Below are positions 19,616-26,657 of a stretch of 64,000 nucleotides of DNA, piece by piece; within the stretch, counting starts at the first letter, position 1, and each line of letters begins with the position of its first letter. The stretch comes from Chloroflexota bacterium. GTDB lineage: Bacteria > Chloroflexota > Anaerolineae > Aggregatilineales > J027. The notes under the pieces are model-generated. The model had not been told where the DNA came from. It saw nothing but the letters and a program-made list of their open reading frames with translations, and did no database searches. Location of the stretch: NCBI GenBank assembly GCA_016234595.1, contig JACRBG010000036.1, positions 146,266 through 210,265 on the forward strand, in the 5' to 3' direction. The position numbers and the translations under genes are program-made.

Positions 19616-19900
19616 TTAGGTCGAACTAAACCGCCGCAACTCATCCCGCGAGGCGCGGTTAAAAAGGTAAAATGTGCCTTCATCTTGTATATCTAGTAGA
19701 AAATGAAAGCGCGGCAGTGAAGAAATAATCGAGAGGTGCTGTTCATTAAAATGCTGAAAAGCCGCATCTTCTCGAAAGACATTCATGCCCTGCTTTTGGG
19801 CAAAAATGACCCGAATTGGGCTATTCTCGAAGATCAGTCGAGCCTTGCCTTCTAGGAAAATACTCATGTTTTGATACATCTCATAGAGACCAAAGTTCAC
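19616..19900 (-). CDS. Small unknown protein at the head of the topA operon
   Basis: A 94-residue protein whose first possible start is GTG 19900, with internal ATGs at residues 8 and 12. It reads as mixed alpha/beta (KARLIFENSPIRVIFAQKQG ... SSLPRFHFLLDIQDEGTFYLF). No family is recognised. It sits 11 bases upstream of the 57-codon ORF on the same strand and opposite to parM, so the 150-base gap to parM is a divergent promoter region. The start is uncertain. Confidence 0.55.
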   Translation of the reverse strand: MNFGLYEMYQNMSIFLEGKARLIFENSPIRVIFAQKQGMNVFREDAAFQHFNEQHLSIISSLPRFHFLLDIQDEGTFYLFNRASRDELRRFSST

Positions 19901-20050
19901 GCCCCTTCGCGTTGCATGAGGTGGTACGGGTTGTAGAAAACCACCTGCTCGACCAAAACGGCAATCCCAGAGCTGACTTACCCCCCTTCAGGGAGTAGGT
20001 TGGCTCTGTTTGCATTTCGATAGCCATATAAAGAAGAAAGGACTTTCAAG

Positions 20051-21097
20051 ATGGCAAAAAATAATAAACGACCCAACCCCGACAGCCTGCTCACCATCGG
20101 ACTCGATGTAGGCTATGGGGCCGTCAAAGCGGTGACTTCGGATACCGCCCTTGTTTTCCCGTCGGTGTGCGGACATGCCCGCGAGATCAAGTTCCAACAG
20201 GATGAGATTGCCGAGCGGCATCCGGGCGATCAAATTCAAGATGATGAGGGTCGCTGGTTCGTCGGTGATCTAGCCCTCATCCAACTGACTCCCGGTGAGT
20301 TGTTGCGTTTACGGGGTCGTACTGCCAACGAAGATGCCCTAGGCAATGTCTTTCGTCGCCGCCTGATGAAAGTCGTCATCGGCAAGCTGATGACAGGCAT
20401 CTATGACGAACCGGTTGTCCATATCCGTATTGCGTCGGGCTTGCCAGTCGATCATATGGGGGATAGCGACGATCTCAAAGCGGCGCTACTCGGTCAGCAT
20501 CTCATCAAGACCGATACGGCGCATCTCATCGCCAATGTCGTTGAGGTGATGGTCATGCCGCAGCCGCTGGGCTGCCTCTACAGCGTGATCCTGACCCCCG
20601 AAGGCGAGGTGAATCGCAATCATATCTACAAACGCACGGGCGTGGTGGATGTGGGAACCTATACCGTCGATATTGCCCTCGATGACGAAGGCGAGTTCAT
20701 CAGTGCCGACAGCGGCAGTGTGGAAGGCGGGGTCTACATGGCACATAACCATATTGCGGCCATCCTCGAAAAACGCTATCGCCAGAAAATGCCCTTCAAA
20801 ATGATTGATGAAACGCTGCGGACCGGCACCTTTCGGGCGCATGGTGAACTGGTGGATATGTCCGCCGAGGTCGAAGAGGCGTTGGCCTCGTTGCGCTCCG
20901 CCACACTCAACCTCATCGCGGAAATGTGGAAATCCGGTACCGGCGTGGATGTCATGCTGCTGTGTGGCGGGGGTGCGGAATTGGTTTACGAGTCCGTTAA
21001 GGCAGCCTATCCGCAGACCCATCTCGTCCGCGATGCCCAGCTTGCCAACGCACGCGGTTATCTCAACTATGCCCGGTTCAAGGAAACGCATTCGTGA
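20051..21097 (+). CDS. parM: ParM/Alp7A-type actin-like plasmid segregation ATPase
   Basis: This is an actin-fold ATPase that polymerises to push plasmid copies apart. Three nucleotide-binding signatures are visible: phosphate-1 TIGLDVGYGAVK (about 15-26), phosphate-2 GVVDVGTYTVDIAL (about 197-210) and the adenosine motif LLCGGGAEL (about 303-311). The C-terminal AQLANARGYLNYARF is typical of ParM-like proteins. Length (348) is normal. AAAGGA lies 8 bases before the ATG. It is followed by a repeat/palindrome block and then a ParR-like gene, giving the classic type II partition order. Parts of the GGTTGTA motif also occur in the upstream gap (about 19928-19936), which hints at autoregulation. 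Confidence 0.93.
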   Translation: MAKNNKRPNPDSLLTIGLDVGYGAVKAVTSDTALVFPSVCGHAREIKFQQDEIAERHPGDQIQDDEGRWFVGDLALIQLTPGELLRLRGRTANEDALGNVFRRRLMKVVIGKLMTGIYDEPVVHIRIASGLPVDHMGDSDDLKAALLGQHLIKTDTAHLIANVVEVMVMPQPLGCLYSVILTPEGEVNRNHIYKRTGVVDVGTYTVDIALDDEGEFISADSGSVEGGVYMAHNHIAAILEKRYRQKMPFKMIDETLRTGTFRAHGELVDMSAEVEEALASLRSATLNLIAEMWKSGTGVDVMLLCGGGAELVYESVKAAYPQTHLVRDAQLANARGYLNYARFKETHS

Positions 21098-21099
21098 GC

Positions 21100-21135
21100 G
21101 GTTGTACTGGGTTGTACTGGTTGTACGGTACAACC
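21100..21135 (+). promoter_or_regulatory. Partition centromere/operator candidate (parC-like repeats)
   Basis: Three copies of GGTTGTAC follow one another with ten- and nine-base spacing. The last is part of a perfect 17-bp palindrome, GGTTGTAC-G-GTACAACC, at 21119-21135. The block fills the gap between parM and the ParR-like gene. Such repeats are the expected DNA target of a ribbon-helix-helix ParR. Whether it acts as centromere, operator or both cannot be told from sequence. Confidence 0.7.
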
Positions 21136-21167
21136 TAGTTTAACTGATGTGCAAAGGAGAAAAACAC

Positions 21168-21581
21168 ATGACCGTGAACATGATGGAACACCGCACGAGC
21201 AAAATCATCGGCTTCAAAGCGTTCTTTGAACGCGATGACGACATTCTGGATTGGTGGGAGAACATCCCATCCGGTGAGCGCAGTCACGTTTTGCGAAGCC
21301 TCATCCGGGCTTACCTGACGGGTGAAGTGATCGTCACCCCATATGGCGAGGAAGCAGTCGCTTTCAGCAGTAGCGTGCAATTAGCCCGTGTCCAGTCCGA
21401 CACTACCCAAATCCGGGATGCTGTCATGGAAATCCCGACCTACCTTGAGCAGATTATCAGCCAGAAGATGCGCGGGGTACAGGTAGCCCCTGCCATCCAA
21501 CCGAATGCCATGCTCACTGGGACGGCGAGCGAAGATGATGCGGAGAAGCGCATCCAACGGATGCAGAAAAAGAGTTGGTAA
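21168..21581 (+). CDS. parR: ParR-like ribbon-helix-helix centromere-binding protein
   Basis: A 137-residue DNA-binding adaptor expected to link parC repeats to ParM filaments. The region FFERDDDILDWWENIPSGER followed by SHVLRSLIRAYL is the ParR-type ribbon-helix-helix pattern. The C-terminal half is helical and ends in basic residues (KRIQRMQKKSW), where ParR usually contacts ParM. ATG 21168 is chosen because GGAG is eight bases upstream; an ATG at 21147 is in frame but has no site. Its TAA is directly followed by the ATG of the relaxase gene, so the two are co-translated. Confidence 0.82.
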   Translation: MTVNMMEHRTSKIIGFKAFFERDDDILDWWENIPSGERSHVLRSLIRAYLTGEVIVTPYGEEAVAFSSSVQLARVQSDTTQIRDAVMEIPTYLEQIISQKMRGVQVAPAIQPNAMLTGTASEDDAEKRIQRMQKKSW

Positions 21582-22328
21582 ATGCCCAAGCCCGTCATTA
21601 TCCCCAAATGGGCCTACTTCAAGCCCAGCAAAGCTGCCCATCGCGGCTTGAAAAAATACCTCAAGTACGTAGCGTTTCGTGAAAACCCGGAACATTTCGA
21701 GCTTGAAGAACACGAAAAATGGACGGATTGCGGCTTGGGAAGTAACTGGCGGGAGGTGTATGCCAAGCTCACCGAGTTGAAAGGACCCTACATTTTGGCC
21801 CATAACATGCTCATTTCGCCCGCCCCTGACCTGATGGAACTGGTGCCGGATGAACTCAAACATGAGCTAGTGCGCGAGGTCACGGAGCGTACCATCGAGA
21901 CTTGGCATATCCAAAGAGGACTCACGGTGCCGGAGTATTCTTTTTGCCTCCACGACCGCGACACCTCCGACTATGGCTTGAGCCAAGTCCATGCCCATAT
22001 CTTCATCGCTGGAACCATCGAAAACAGTCTGGGCGAACGCGAATCCCATCGGGTCGGCAAGTCGCAAGTAGTCGCCACGCCCTACGCCCTCGAACGGCAG
22101 GATAACCTGCACCGCATCGCCCGTGATCAGATGGAGCAAATGCTGGATCGTACTATTGGTGTGGAGTGGCGTGAGCTGCGTCCGCCTGATCCCGAACCTG
22201 CCTCAACCGAACAACCGACCCTCTGGGATGAACTGATGGCCGATGTCACCGTTGATTCACCACAGGCGGAGAAGCCGCAACCACCGAGCATTCCACCTAC
22301 TACACCCAGCTTAGATTTGGAGCTTTAG
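21582..22328 (+). CDS. Candidate small relaxase (MobP/VirD2-like HUH motif)
   Basis: A 248-residue protein with the layout of a DNA-nicking relaxase. Near the N-terminus there are two Tyr in a helix (GLKKYLKYVAFREN, Tyr 26/29) that could be motif I. A mid-protein HNMLISPAP follows (His 74, Ser 79), then the metal-binding motif III HDRDTSDYGLSQVHAHIF, giving His 124 and the HxH pair 137/139. Relaxases of this group nick oriT and carry the strand through the type IV secretion channel. The Pro-rich tail ends in LDLEL. The gene starts immediately after parR and is followed by a hairpin-rich non-coding block. The assignment rests on motif order, not on a search, so it is moderately sure. Confidence 0.7.
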   Translation: MPKPVIIPKWAYFKPSKAAHRGLKKYLKYVAFRENPEHFELEEHEKWTDCGLGSNWREVYAKLTELKGPYILAHNMLISPAPDLMELVPDELKHELVREVTERTIETWHIQRGLTVPEYSFCLHDRDTSDYGLSQVHAHIFIAGTIENSLGERESHRVGKSQVVATPYALERQDNLHRIARDQMEQMLDRTIGVEWRELRPPDPEPASTEQPTLWDELMADVTVDSPQAEKPQPPSIPPTTPSLDLEL

Positions 22329-22647
22329 GATGACAACACCGACCACATCAGCCACGCGGCGACAGCCGCTGAGAGCGAACACCTTCGGGGTGTTCGCAGG
22401 TGTCCGGCCCCGTAAAACCGCAGCCAAATGCGTCACTTTAGGGCGGGCCGGCCACCCTACCCAGTTCGGAGAACGGGTAGCAAGTTTAATCAACTTGCCC
22501 CACCGCAGGCGGCGGGGAAGACACGTCGGGCTTGGCCCACCATGCGATGCGGCGCGATTGTCACCGCACCACCTGAAAAGTATCGGCTACCCGACTTTGC
22601 CGAATGCACCCATCCCAAATTCACACCCTATATAAGGAGAGAACATC
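22329..22647 (+). other. Non-coding block with four tandem hairpins; oriT or structured RNA candidate
   Basis: This 319-base gap has no convincing gene. It holds four consecutive stem-loops: 22375-22397 (nine perfect pairs around TTCGG), 22457-22480 (CTACCC/GTTC with one bulged A, loop GGA), 22480-22498 (seven perfect pairs, loop TAATC) and 22498-22517 (C-rich/G-rich stem with one mismatch). AAGGAGAG at the right edge is the ribosome-binding site of the next gene. Its place between a candidate relaxase and a ribbon-helix-helix protein fits an origin of transfer. A cis-acting RNA is the alternative. Confidence 0.6.
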
Positions 22648-23028
22648 TTGAGCAACGAGAATCAACCCATCTATGACCACCGTCTCACGACGGGCATCAC
22701 TGCACAGATGAATGCTCGACTGGATACACTGGCGAACATCCGCAAACAAGCCAAGGCGGAGTTGGTGCGTGAAGCGATTCGTTTCTGGCTAGATCATCAA
22801 GAAGATGCGGCCATGAGCCGCCAGTTCTTCACCAAGAGCTTTCAGCGTCGCATGGACTATCTCGACTGGCAGCTTGAAGTGCTGATGCAAATGCTCACCG
22901 TGCTGGCGAAAAAACCCGAACTGCTGGAACTGGCAATAAGAGAAGCCCTCAAGGGCCATCTCACGGTGGTTTTGCAGAACGGGGGCCTGCGTCGCAGTGC
23001 CCAGAACCGCAAACCGCCAGAGGATTAA
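22648..23028 (+). CDS. Ribbon-helix-helix accessory protein, possible relaxosome component
   Basis: A 126-residue protein with a CopG/MetJ-like N-terminus (TTGITAQMNARLDTLANI, then KAELVREAIRFWLD). A helical middle (MDYLDWQLEVLMQMLTVLA) and a basic tail follow. Ribbon-helix-helix proteins next to a relaxase often bind oriT and help nicking (MobC/TraY-like role). The TTG start at 22648 is chosen because AAGGAGAG lies eight bases upstream. It stands between the hairpin block and the primase gene. Confidence 0.72.
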   Translation: MSNENQPIYDHRLTTGITAQMNARLDTLANIRKQAKAELVREAIRFWLDHQEDAAMSRQFFTKSFQRRMDYLDWQLEVLMQMLTVLAKKPELLELAIREALKGHLTVVLQNGGLRRSAQNRKPPED

Positions 23029-23162
23029 CCTAACTGGCGGCAGGGGAAAGCTGGTAGCTTCCGAATTGATGTGACTATCAAGAGGATACACCAGCCCTCC
23101 CTCTGCTGTCCAACATTTTGTGAAACAGAAACAGACCCGTAGCTAAAAAGGACAGGGAGAAA

Positions 23163-25424
23163 ATGACCCAACAAATACCTGCCATCGTTTTGGCAGCCCA
23201 ATCAAAGACGATTTTGGAAGCGGCCCACGCCTACCATAAACTGGGGTTTAGCCTGCTACCCCTGCATGGCAAACGTCCATCGGTGAAGGAATGGACGGGG
23301 TTTCAACAAACCGCCGCCGATTTGCCAACCATCCATGTTTGGCATCAAGCTGGATTGTTGCAAAACCTCGGTATCGTGTGTGGAGCCGTATCCGGTAATT
23401 TGGTCGTTCTTGATCTTGATGGCGCGGCGGGTTATCCCGCTTTCGCCGCCACCTTTCCGCATTTCGCCGCAACTTACACCGTCGCTACCGGAGGAGGTAT
23501 TGGCAAACACATCTACTGGAAAGCACATCAGATACCGCCCGCGATTAAGGCCATGGGAACGCCCATTGGAAATCTGGAAATGTGTGCGGATGGGCGGCAA
23601 GTGGTCGTGCCGCCGAGTCTGCACCCGAAAACCGGTCAGCCCTACACGACCTATAAAGCAGCTGACATTCTGAAAGTGGCAGACTTAGCTGAAGTGGTGG
23701 CTTGGATTGAGTCTTTCAAAGGGAAGCCCTCCATGCAGACTTGGCAACCACCACGTTTGTCACCTTCCAATACAGGCAACTTGAATCCGAAGGTGATGGA
23801 AGCACTAGCGCATTATTTTGCTGGACAGGGCTATAAAGTCTATGGGGATTGGTTGCATGGGCAGTGTGTCTACCCGCACAACCACAAGCACGGGGATAGA
23901 AATCCATCGTTCGGCTTCAACACCCAAACAGGTTATGGGCATTGCCATGTCTGCGGGACGATACTTGCCAAAGACATCTGCGCAGCAGTAGGCATCCGCC
24001 CTGAAGATCATGGCGGTTTGATCGGGAAACCCTACGACCAACCGCCAGCCACCACAACCGTCAACTTATCTGATGCGCCGACTCCGCCGCACGGCGACCT
24101 GCCGCCTATCAGCGAACTGGCGCTTCCCAAATGGTTGCAGATGTATCTGGATTGGGCAGGCAAAACAGGCAACCAAACCCCCATGAGTTTCCATCTGGCG
24201 GCAGGACTGTGGCTACTCTCCATTGCCATTGGTCGCCGTCTCTATGGAGCCGCGCCTTGGGGCATCAACCTGTATCCGAACCTCTACATTATGTTGGTCG
24301 CCAGCACGACTTACTATCGTAAATCTACTGCCTACAAGCTGGCCGAGAAAGTCGCCCGCGAAGCTATTCCGCATATGCTCATGCCTACACCGGGCAGCCC
24401 TGAACGCTTCCAAGAATCGCTCTCCGGCAAAATGCCCACCAACTTTGATAGCCTGACTGACGAGCAACAGAACCGCCTGACCAAAGCCAAGCCTTTTGCT
24501 GCTCAGCGTGGGCTGCTTAAGGATGAAATCGCCGGATTGTTCGGCGCGATCAATCGCAAGGATTATATGCTGGGTTTGAAGGACTTGGTGATGGAGCTTT
24601 ATGACTGCCCCGAATACAGCGACAAGGATACGCAGGGTGGCTTGACGGTTGTTGAGAAAGCGGCGCTGTCCATTTTAGGCGTGACGACTCCAGCAGGCAT
24701 CGGCGCTGCGACCACCCATGTGGATTGGTCAAATGGGTTGCTGGTGCGCTTCGCTCTCATCACCCCTGAAAACGACTACGAAGAACGTCCGTCACTCAAA
24801 GATCAACTTCCCTTACCGCAGCCATTGGTTGCGGGTCTTAAACGATTGCACGAGCGGTTGCCTATGCCCACCGAGGATGGGGATAGGGTTTTGCCGCCGG
24901 GTGAACTGCGAGTAGCCGTCGAATGCTGGGAGGACTGCCAGCAGTACAGCGAGTACCTGCGCCAAGTCTGCAAGCCCGATCAGGAGGCTGAACTCGATGA
25001 ACGCCTCAAAGGGGTCTATGGTCGGATGCACGTTCAGGCGTTCAAGCTGGCGATGTTGCTGGCAGCATTAGATTGGCTGGATACTGACCAGCCTACTCCC
25101 ATCGTAACAACTTCGCACTGGAACACGGCCCGTCAGATCACTGAACACTGGCGGCGCAGTGCTCACCGCTTATTGGAGCAGATTGATCGCAGTGGCGAAG
25201 CCCGCCGCGAACAGAGCATTCAGGATCGAATGCTGGATGCTTTCCGACAAGGCGGGGCAACCGGTTGCAAACTGCGTGACGTCTATCGCCAGTTACATCT
25301 GCCTGCCAAGCAAGCTCGCCAAATGGCAAACGATCTAGTACTGGCAGGGCTGCTTTCCGAAACCTTGATTGATGGAGCCGAGGGCTACCTTGCTCGCCCG
25401 TCACGGGAAAACCGGCATCGGTGA
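23163..25424 (+). CDS. Bifunctional primase-polymerase / DUF3987 replication protein
   Basis: A 753-residue replication initiator candidate. Residues ~20-170 match the Prim-Pol (AEP) domain: GFSLLPLHGKRPS, the metal pair in VVLDLDG (Asp 84/86) and GGIGKHIYW with His 116. Residues ~230-270 form a CHC2-like zinc finger (Cys 235, His 239/241/243, Cys 261, Cys 264). From ~330 a DUF3987 helicase-like domain follows, but its P-loop is poor: STTYYRKSTA keeps Lys 387-Ser 388 and lacks the Gly residues. The C-terminus looks like a winged helix (GCKLRDVYRQLHLPAKQARQ). Such proteins prime and sometimes unwind DNA on plasmids and ICEs. The next element downstream is an iteron/hairpin block. Confidence 0.87.
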   Translation: MTQQIPAIVLAAQSKTILEAAHAYHKLGFSLLPLHGKRPSVKEWTGFQQTAADLPTIHVWHQAGLLQNLGIVCGAVSGNLVVLDLDGAAGYPAFAATFPHFAATYTVATGGGIGKHIYWKAHQIPPAIKAMGTPIGNLEMCADGRQVVVPPSLHPKTGQPYTTYKAADILKVADLAEVVAWIESFKGKPSMQTWQPPRLSPSNTGNLNPKVMEALAHYFAGQGYKVYGDWLHGQCVYPHNHKHGDRNPSFGFNTQTGYGHCHVCGTILAKDICAAVGIRPEDHGGLIGKPYDQPPATTTVNLSDAPTPPHGDLPPISELALPKWLQMYLDWAGKTGNQTPMSFHLAAGLWLLSIAIGRRLYGAAPWGINLYPNLYIMLVASTTYYRKSTAYKLAEKVAREAIPHMLMPTPGSPERFQESLSGKMPTNFDSLTDEQQNRLTKAKPFAAQRGLLKDEIAGLFGAINRKDYMLGLKDLVMELYDCPEYSDKDTQGGLTVVEKAALSILGVTTPAGIGAATTHVDWSNGLLVRFALITPENDYEERPSLKDQLPLPQPLVAGLKRLHERLPMPTEDGDRVLPPGELRVAVECWEDCQQYSEYLRQVCKPDQEAELDERLKGVYGRMHVQAFKLAMLLAALDWLDTDQPTPIVTTSHWNTARQITEHWRRSAHRLLEQIDRSGEARREQSIQDRMLDAFRQGGATGCKLRDVYRQLHLPAKQARQMANDLVLAGLLSETLIDGAEGYLARPSRENRHR

Positions 25425-25568
25425 CACTGTGACAGCGTGACAATGTGACAAATGAATCAGCAGATATTCATGGAGTCAAGGAGGTTGGATGCAAAATTCT
25501 TCTCCAACCTCCTCAATCCAGTTCGTGTCACAAGTCACCGTGTCACAACCCTATACAAGCCGTGACAG
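25421..25568 (+). other. Iteron - hairpin - inverted iteron block, replication origin candidate
   Basis: Four back-to-back 8-bp repeats, GTGACA plus two variable bases, run from 25421 to 25452, overlapping the stop of the primase gene. A perfect 11-bp inverted repeat follows (25479-25489 with 25503-25513, 13-base loop). The same motif then reappears in reverse orientation as TGTCAC at 25526-25531 and 25541-25546, with GTCAC at 25534-25538. One more GTGACAG lies at 25562-25568. Iterons on both sides of a palindrome beside a replication protein resemble a plasmid origin. An operator for the primase/HU genes is the alternative. Confidence 0.6.
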
Positions 25569-25593
25569 ATAACTAATGAAAGGAATGAAGATC

Positions 25594-25857
25594 ATGAGTC
25601 ATACACAACGTATCGCTGAGACCAATCATCACCATCGCCATTTGACCCTGCGACTGGCGAAGGAAGCCATCGCAACTTATCTGGAGTTGTTGGCTGAGAA
25701 AATTGCAGAGGGAGATTGGGTGGACATCTATGGGATTGGAGAGATAAGGGTAACAATCGACGAGGGTAGTGGCTTTACAGGCTTAGGTCAGTATCCACAT
25801 TTGAGAACCCAATTACACCTATATCAGAGCCAGAAAGAATGGTGTTACAGTCAGTAG
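25594..25857 (+). CDS. HU/IHF-like DNA-binding protein
   Basis: An 87-residue protein whose middle, LAEKIAEGDWVDIYGIGEIRV, matches the HU pattern of a helix followed by a beta strand with Gly turns (GDxVxLxGFGxF in the family). The terminal part (LHLYQSQKEWCYSQ) differs from classical HU, which has a DNA-clasping arm. ATG 25594 is chosen because AAGGA lies nine bases upstream; ATG 25576 is in frame. It stands directly after the candidate origin, where a DNA-bending protein would help open or shape the origin. Confidence 0.65.
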   Translation: MSHTQRIAETNHHHRHLTLRLAKEAIATYLELLAEKIAEGDWVDIYGIGEIRVTIDEGSGFTGLGQYPHLRTQLHLYQSQKEWCYSQ

Positions 25858-26232
25858 AATGGTAGATGTCCGACTTGTTTGGATATCACCTGAATGAATC
25901 TAACGATCTGAAATGCCGTAACACCTTAACACTACAAGTTATCCGGATTTTCTGGTGAGCATTCCTCGAACAGTCGGTTGGGACTGAAAATATCTTGTTT
26001 GTTGTCCAACAGAGGTGTGCTAGCACAGTGCAAGAGTCATACTTGAACACACCACTGACCACCCCTTTTCCAATAGTGATTGTGACAGACACCCTTGCTG
26101 TTACGGATATTCTTTTCGTCCTAAGATATCAAGATATACCAGTCTCCAGCATCGTCTTTGCCAGTTTGGTGGAACTTTTTGAGCAGAACCTCATCGAATT
26201 GCCACTGTGGTCTCCTTAACACTATCAATCCC
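25858..26232. other. Intergenic stretch without a recognisable gene
   Basis: Short open frames occur here (for example 25995-26219 on the plus strand) but none has a ribosome-binding site or a coherent protein pattern. No repeat or RNA gene is seen. It separates the HU-like gene from the cargo module and may be the junction of that insertion. Confidence 0.5.
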
Positions 26233-26259
26233 GCCAGAGGCTATTGGATAGCCTCTGGC
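26233..26259. terminator. Strong hairpin between convergent regions, probable terminator
   Basis: A perfect 11-bp stem (GCCAGAGGCTA with its complement) and a 5-base loop TTGGA, followed on the plus strand by CATATATTTCT. It lies 20 bases beyond the stop of the minus-strand gene at 26280 and closes both directions. Confidence 0.6.
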
Positions 26260-26279
26260 ATATATTTCTGATTCAGGCC

Positions 26280-26516
26280 CTATTTCCCTTTGGGCTTGTC
26301 ATTGCGAACCCTGCTACCTTGTTCGGTCTTAATTTGACCACCCGGAGATTGGCGGACCTCATAAAAGGAATGGACATGTTTGCCCGGTTTAGAGGATTTT
26401 TCGATCACTTCTTGGCGATAGATGATGCGCTCACCCATATCTGAACCCTGCATCTTCGTATCATCAGTCTTCGTGATAATCTTGCCCCCGGGAATTTTTG
26501 TTTCTTTCTTTGCCAT
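26280..26516 (-). CDS. Small basic unknown protein, divergent from the STAND gene
   Basis: A 78-residue, Lys/Gly-rich protein (MAKKETKIPGGKIITKTDDT ... GSRVRNDKPKGK). No family is recognised. A good GGAGG lies five bases before the ATG, which is the main support. It faces away from the STAND ATPase gene across a shared 28-bp palindrome, so both could be controlled by the same regulator. A small antidote, an inhibitor or a phage-type small protein are all possible; nothing in the sequence decides. Confidence 0.6.
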   Translation of the reverse strand: MAKKETKIPGGKIITKTDDTKMQGSDMGERIIYRQEVIEKSSKPGKHVHSFYEVRQSPGGQIKTEQGSRVRNDKPKGK

Positions 26517-26548
26517 GCTTACCTCCGCTTAGCTAAACGATGAATTGC

Positions 26549-26576
26549 GATATGAAAGTCACTTGACTTTCATATC
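26549..26576. promoter_or_regulatory. 28-bp perfect palindrome between divergent genes, probable operator
   Basis: Two 13-bp arms, GATATGAAAGTCA and its exact complement, surround a CT centre. It sits 32 bases before the start of the minus-strand small gene and just upstream of the promoter for the STAND gene. Its size and symmetry suit a dimeric repressor or activator. No obvious regulator gene is adjacent. Confidence 0.65.
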
Positions 26577-26585
26577 CAATATAGC

Positions 26586-26614
26586 TTGCTCTATGTTGTA
26601 ATGAGTCATACAAT
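26586..26614 (+). promoter_or_regulatory. Candidate sigma-70-type promoter for the STAND operon
   Basis: TTGCTC (26586-26591) and TACAAT (26609-26614) are separated by exactly 17 bases. Transcription would begin near 26621, which favours the ATG at 26658 as the start codon. The promoter is next to the palindrome at 26549-26576. Confidence 0.45.
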
Positions 26615-26657
26615 AATTGTAAGGATTTTCCGAAAAAACCGGAAAGAGACTTTGTCA

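Noticed and set aside
22330..22635. A 101-codon open frame starting directly after the relaxase gene
   Set aside because: Its Arg/Pro/His-rich product has no protein-like pattern, and the region folds into four hairpins, so it is more likely structural DNA or RNA.
25479..25513. Terminator of the primase gene
   Set aside because: The stem is perfect, but no T-run follows and it is framed by iterons, so an origin or operator role is preferred.
25995..26219. A 74-codon plus-strand open frame in the gap after the HU-like gene
   Set aside because: No ribosome-binding site and no coherent protein pattern.
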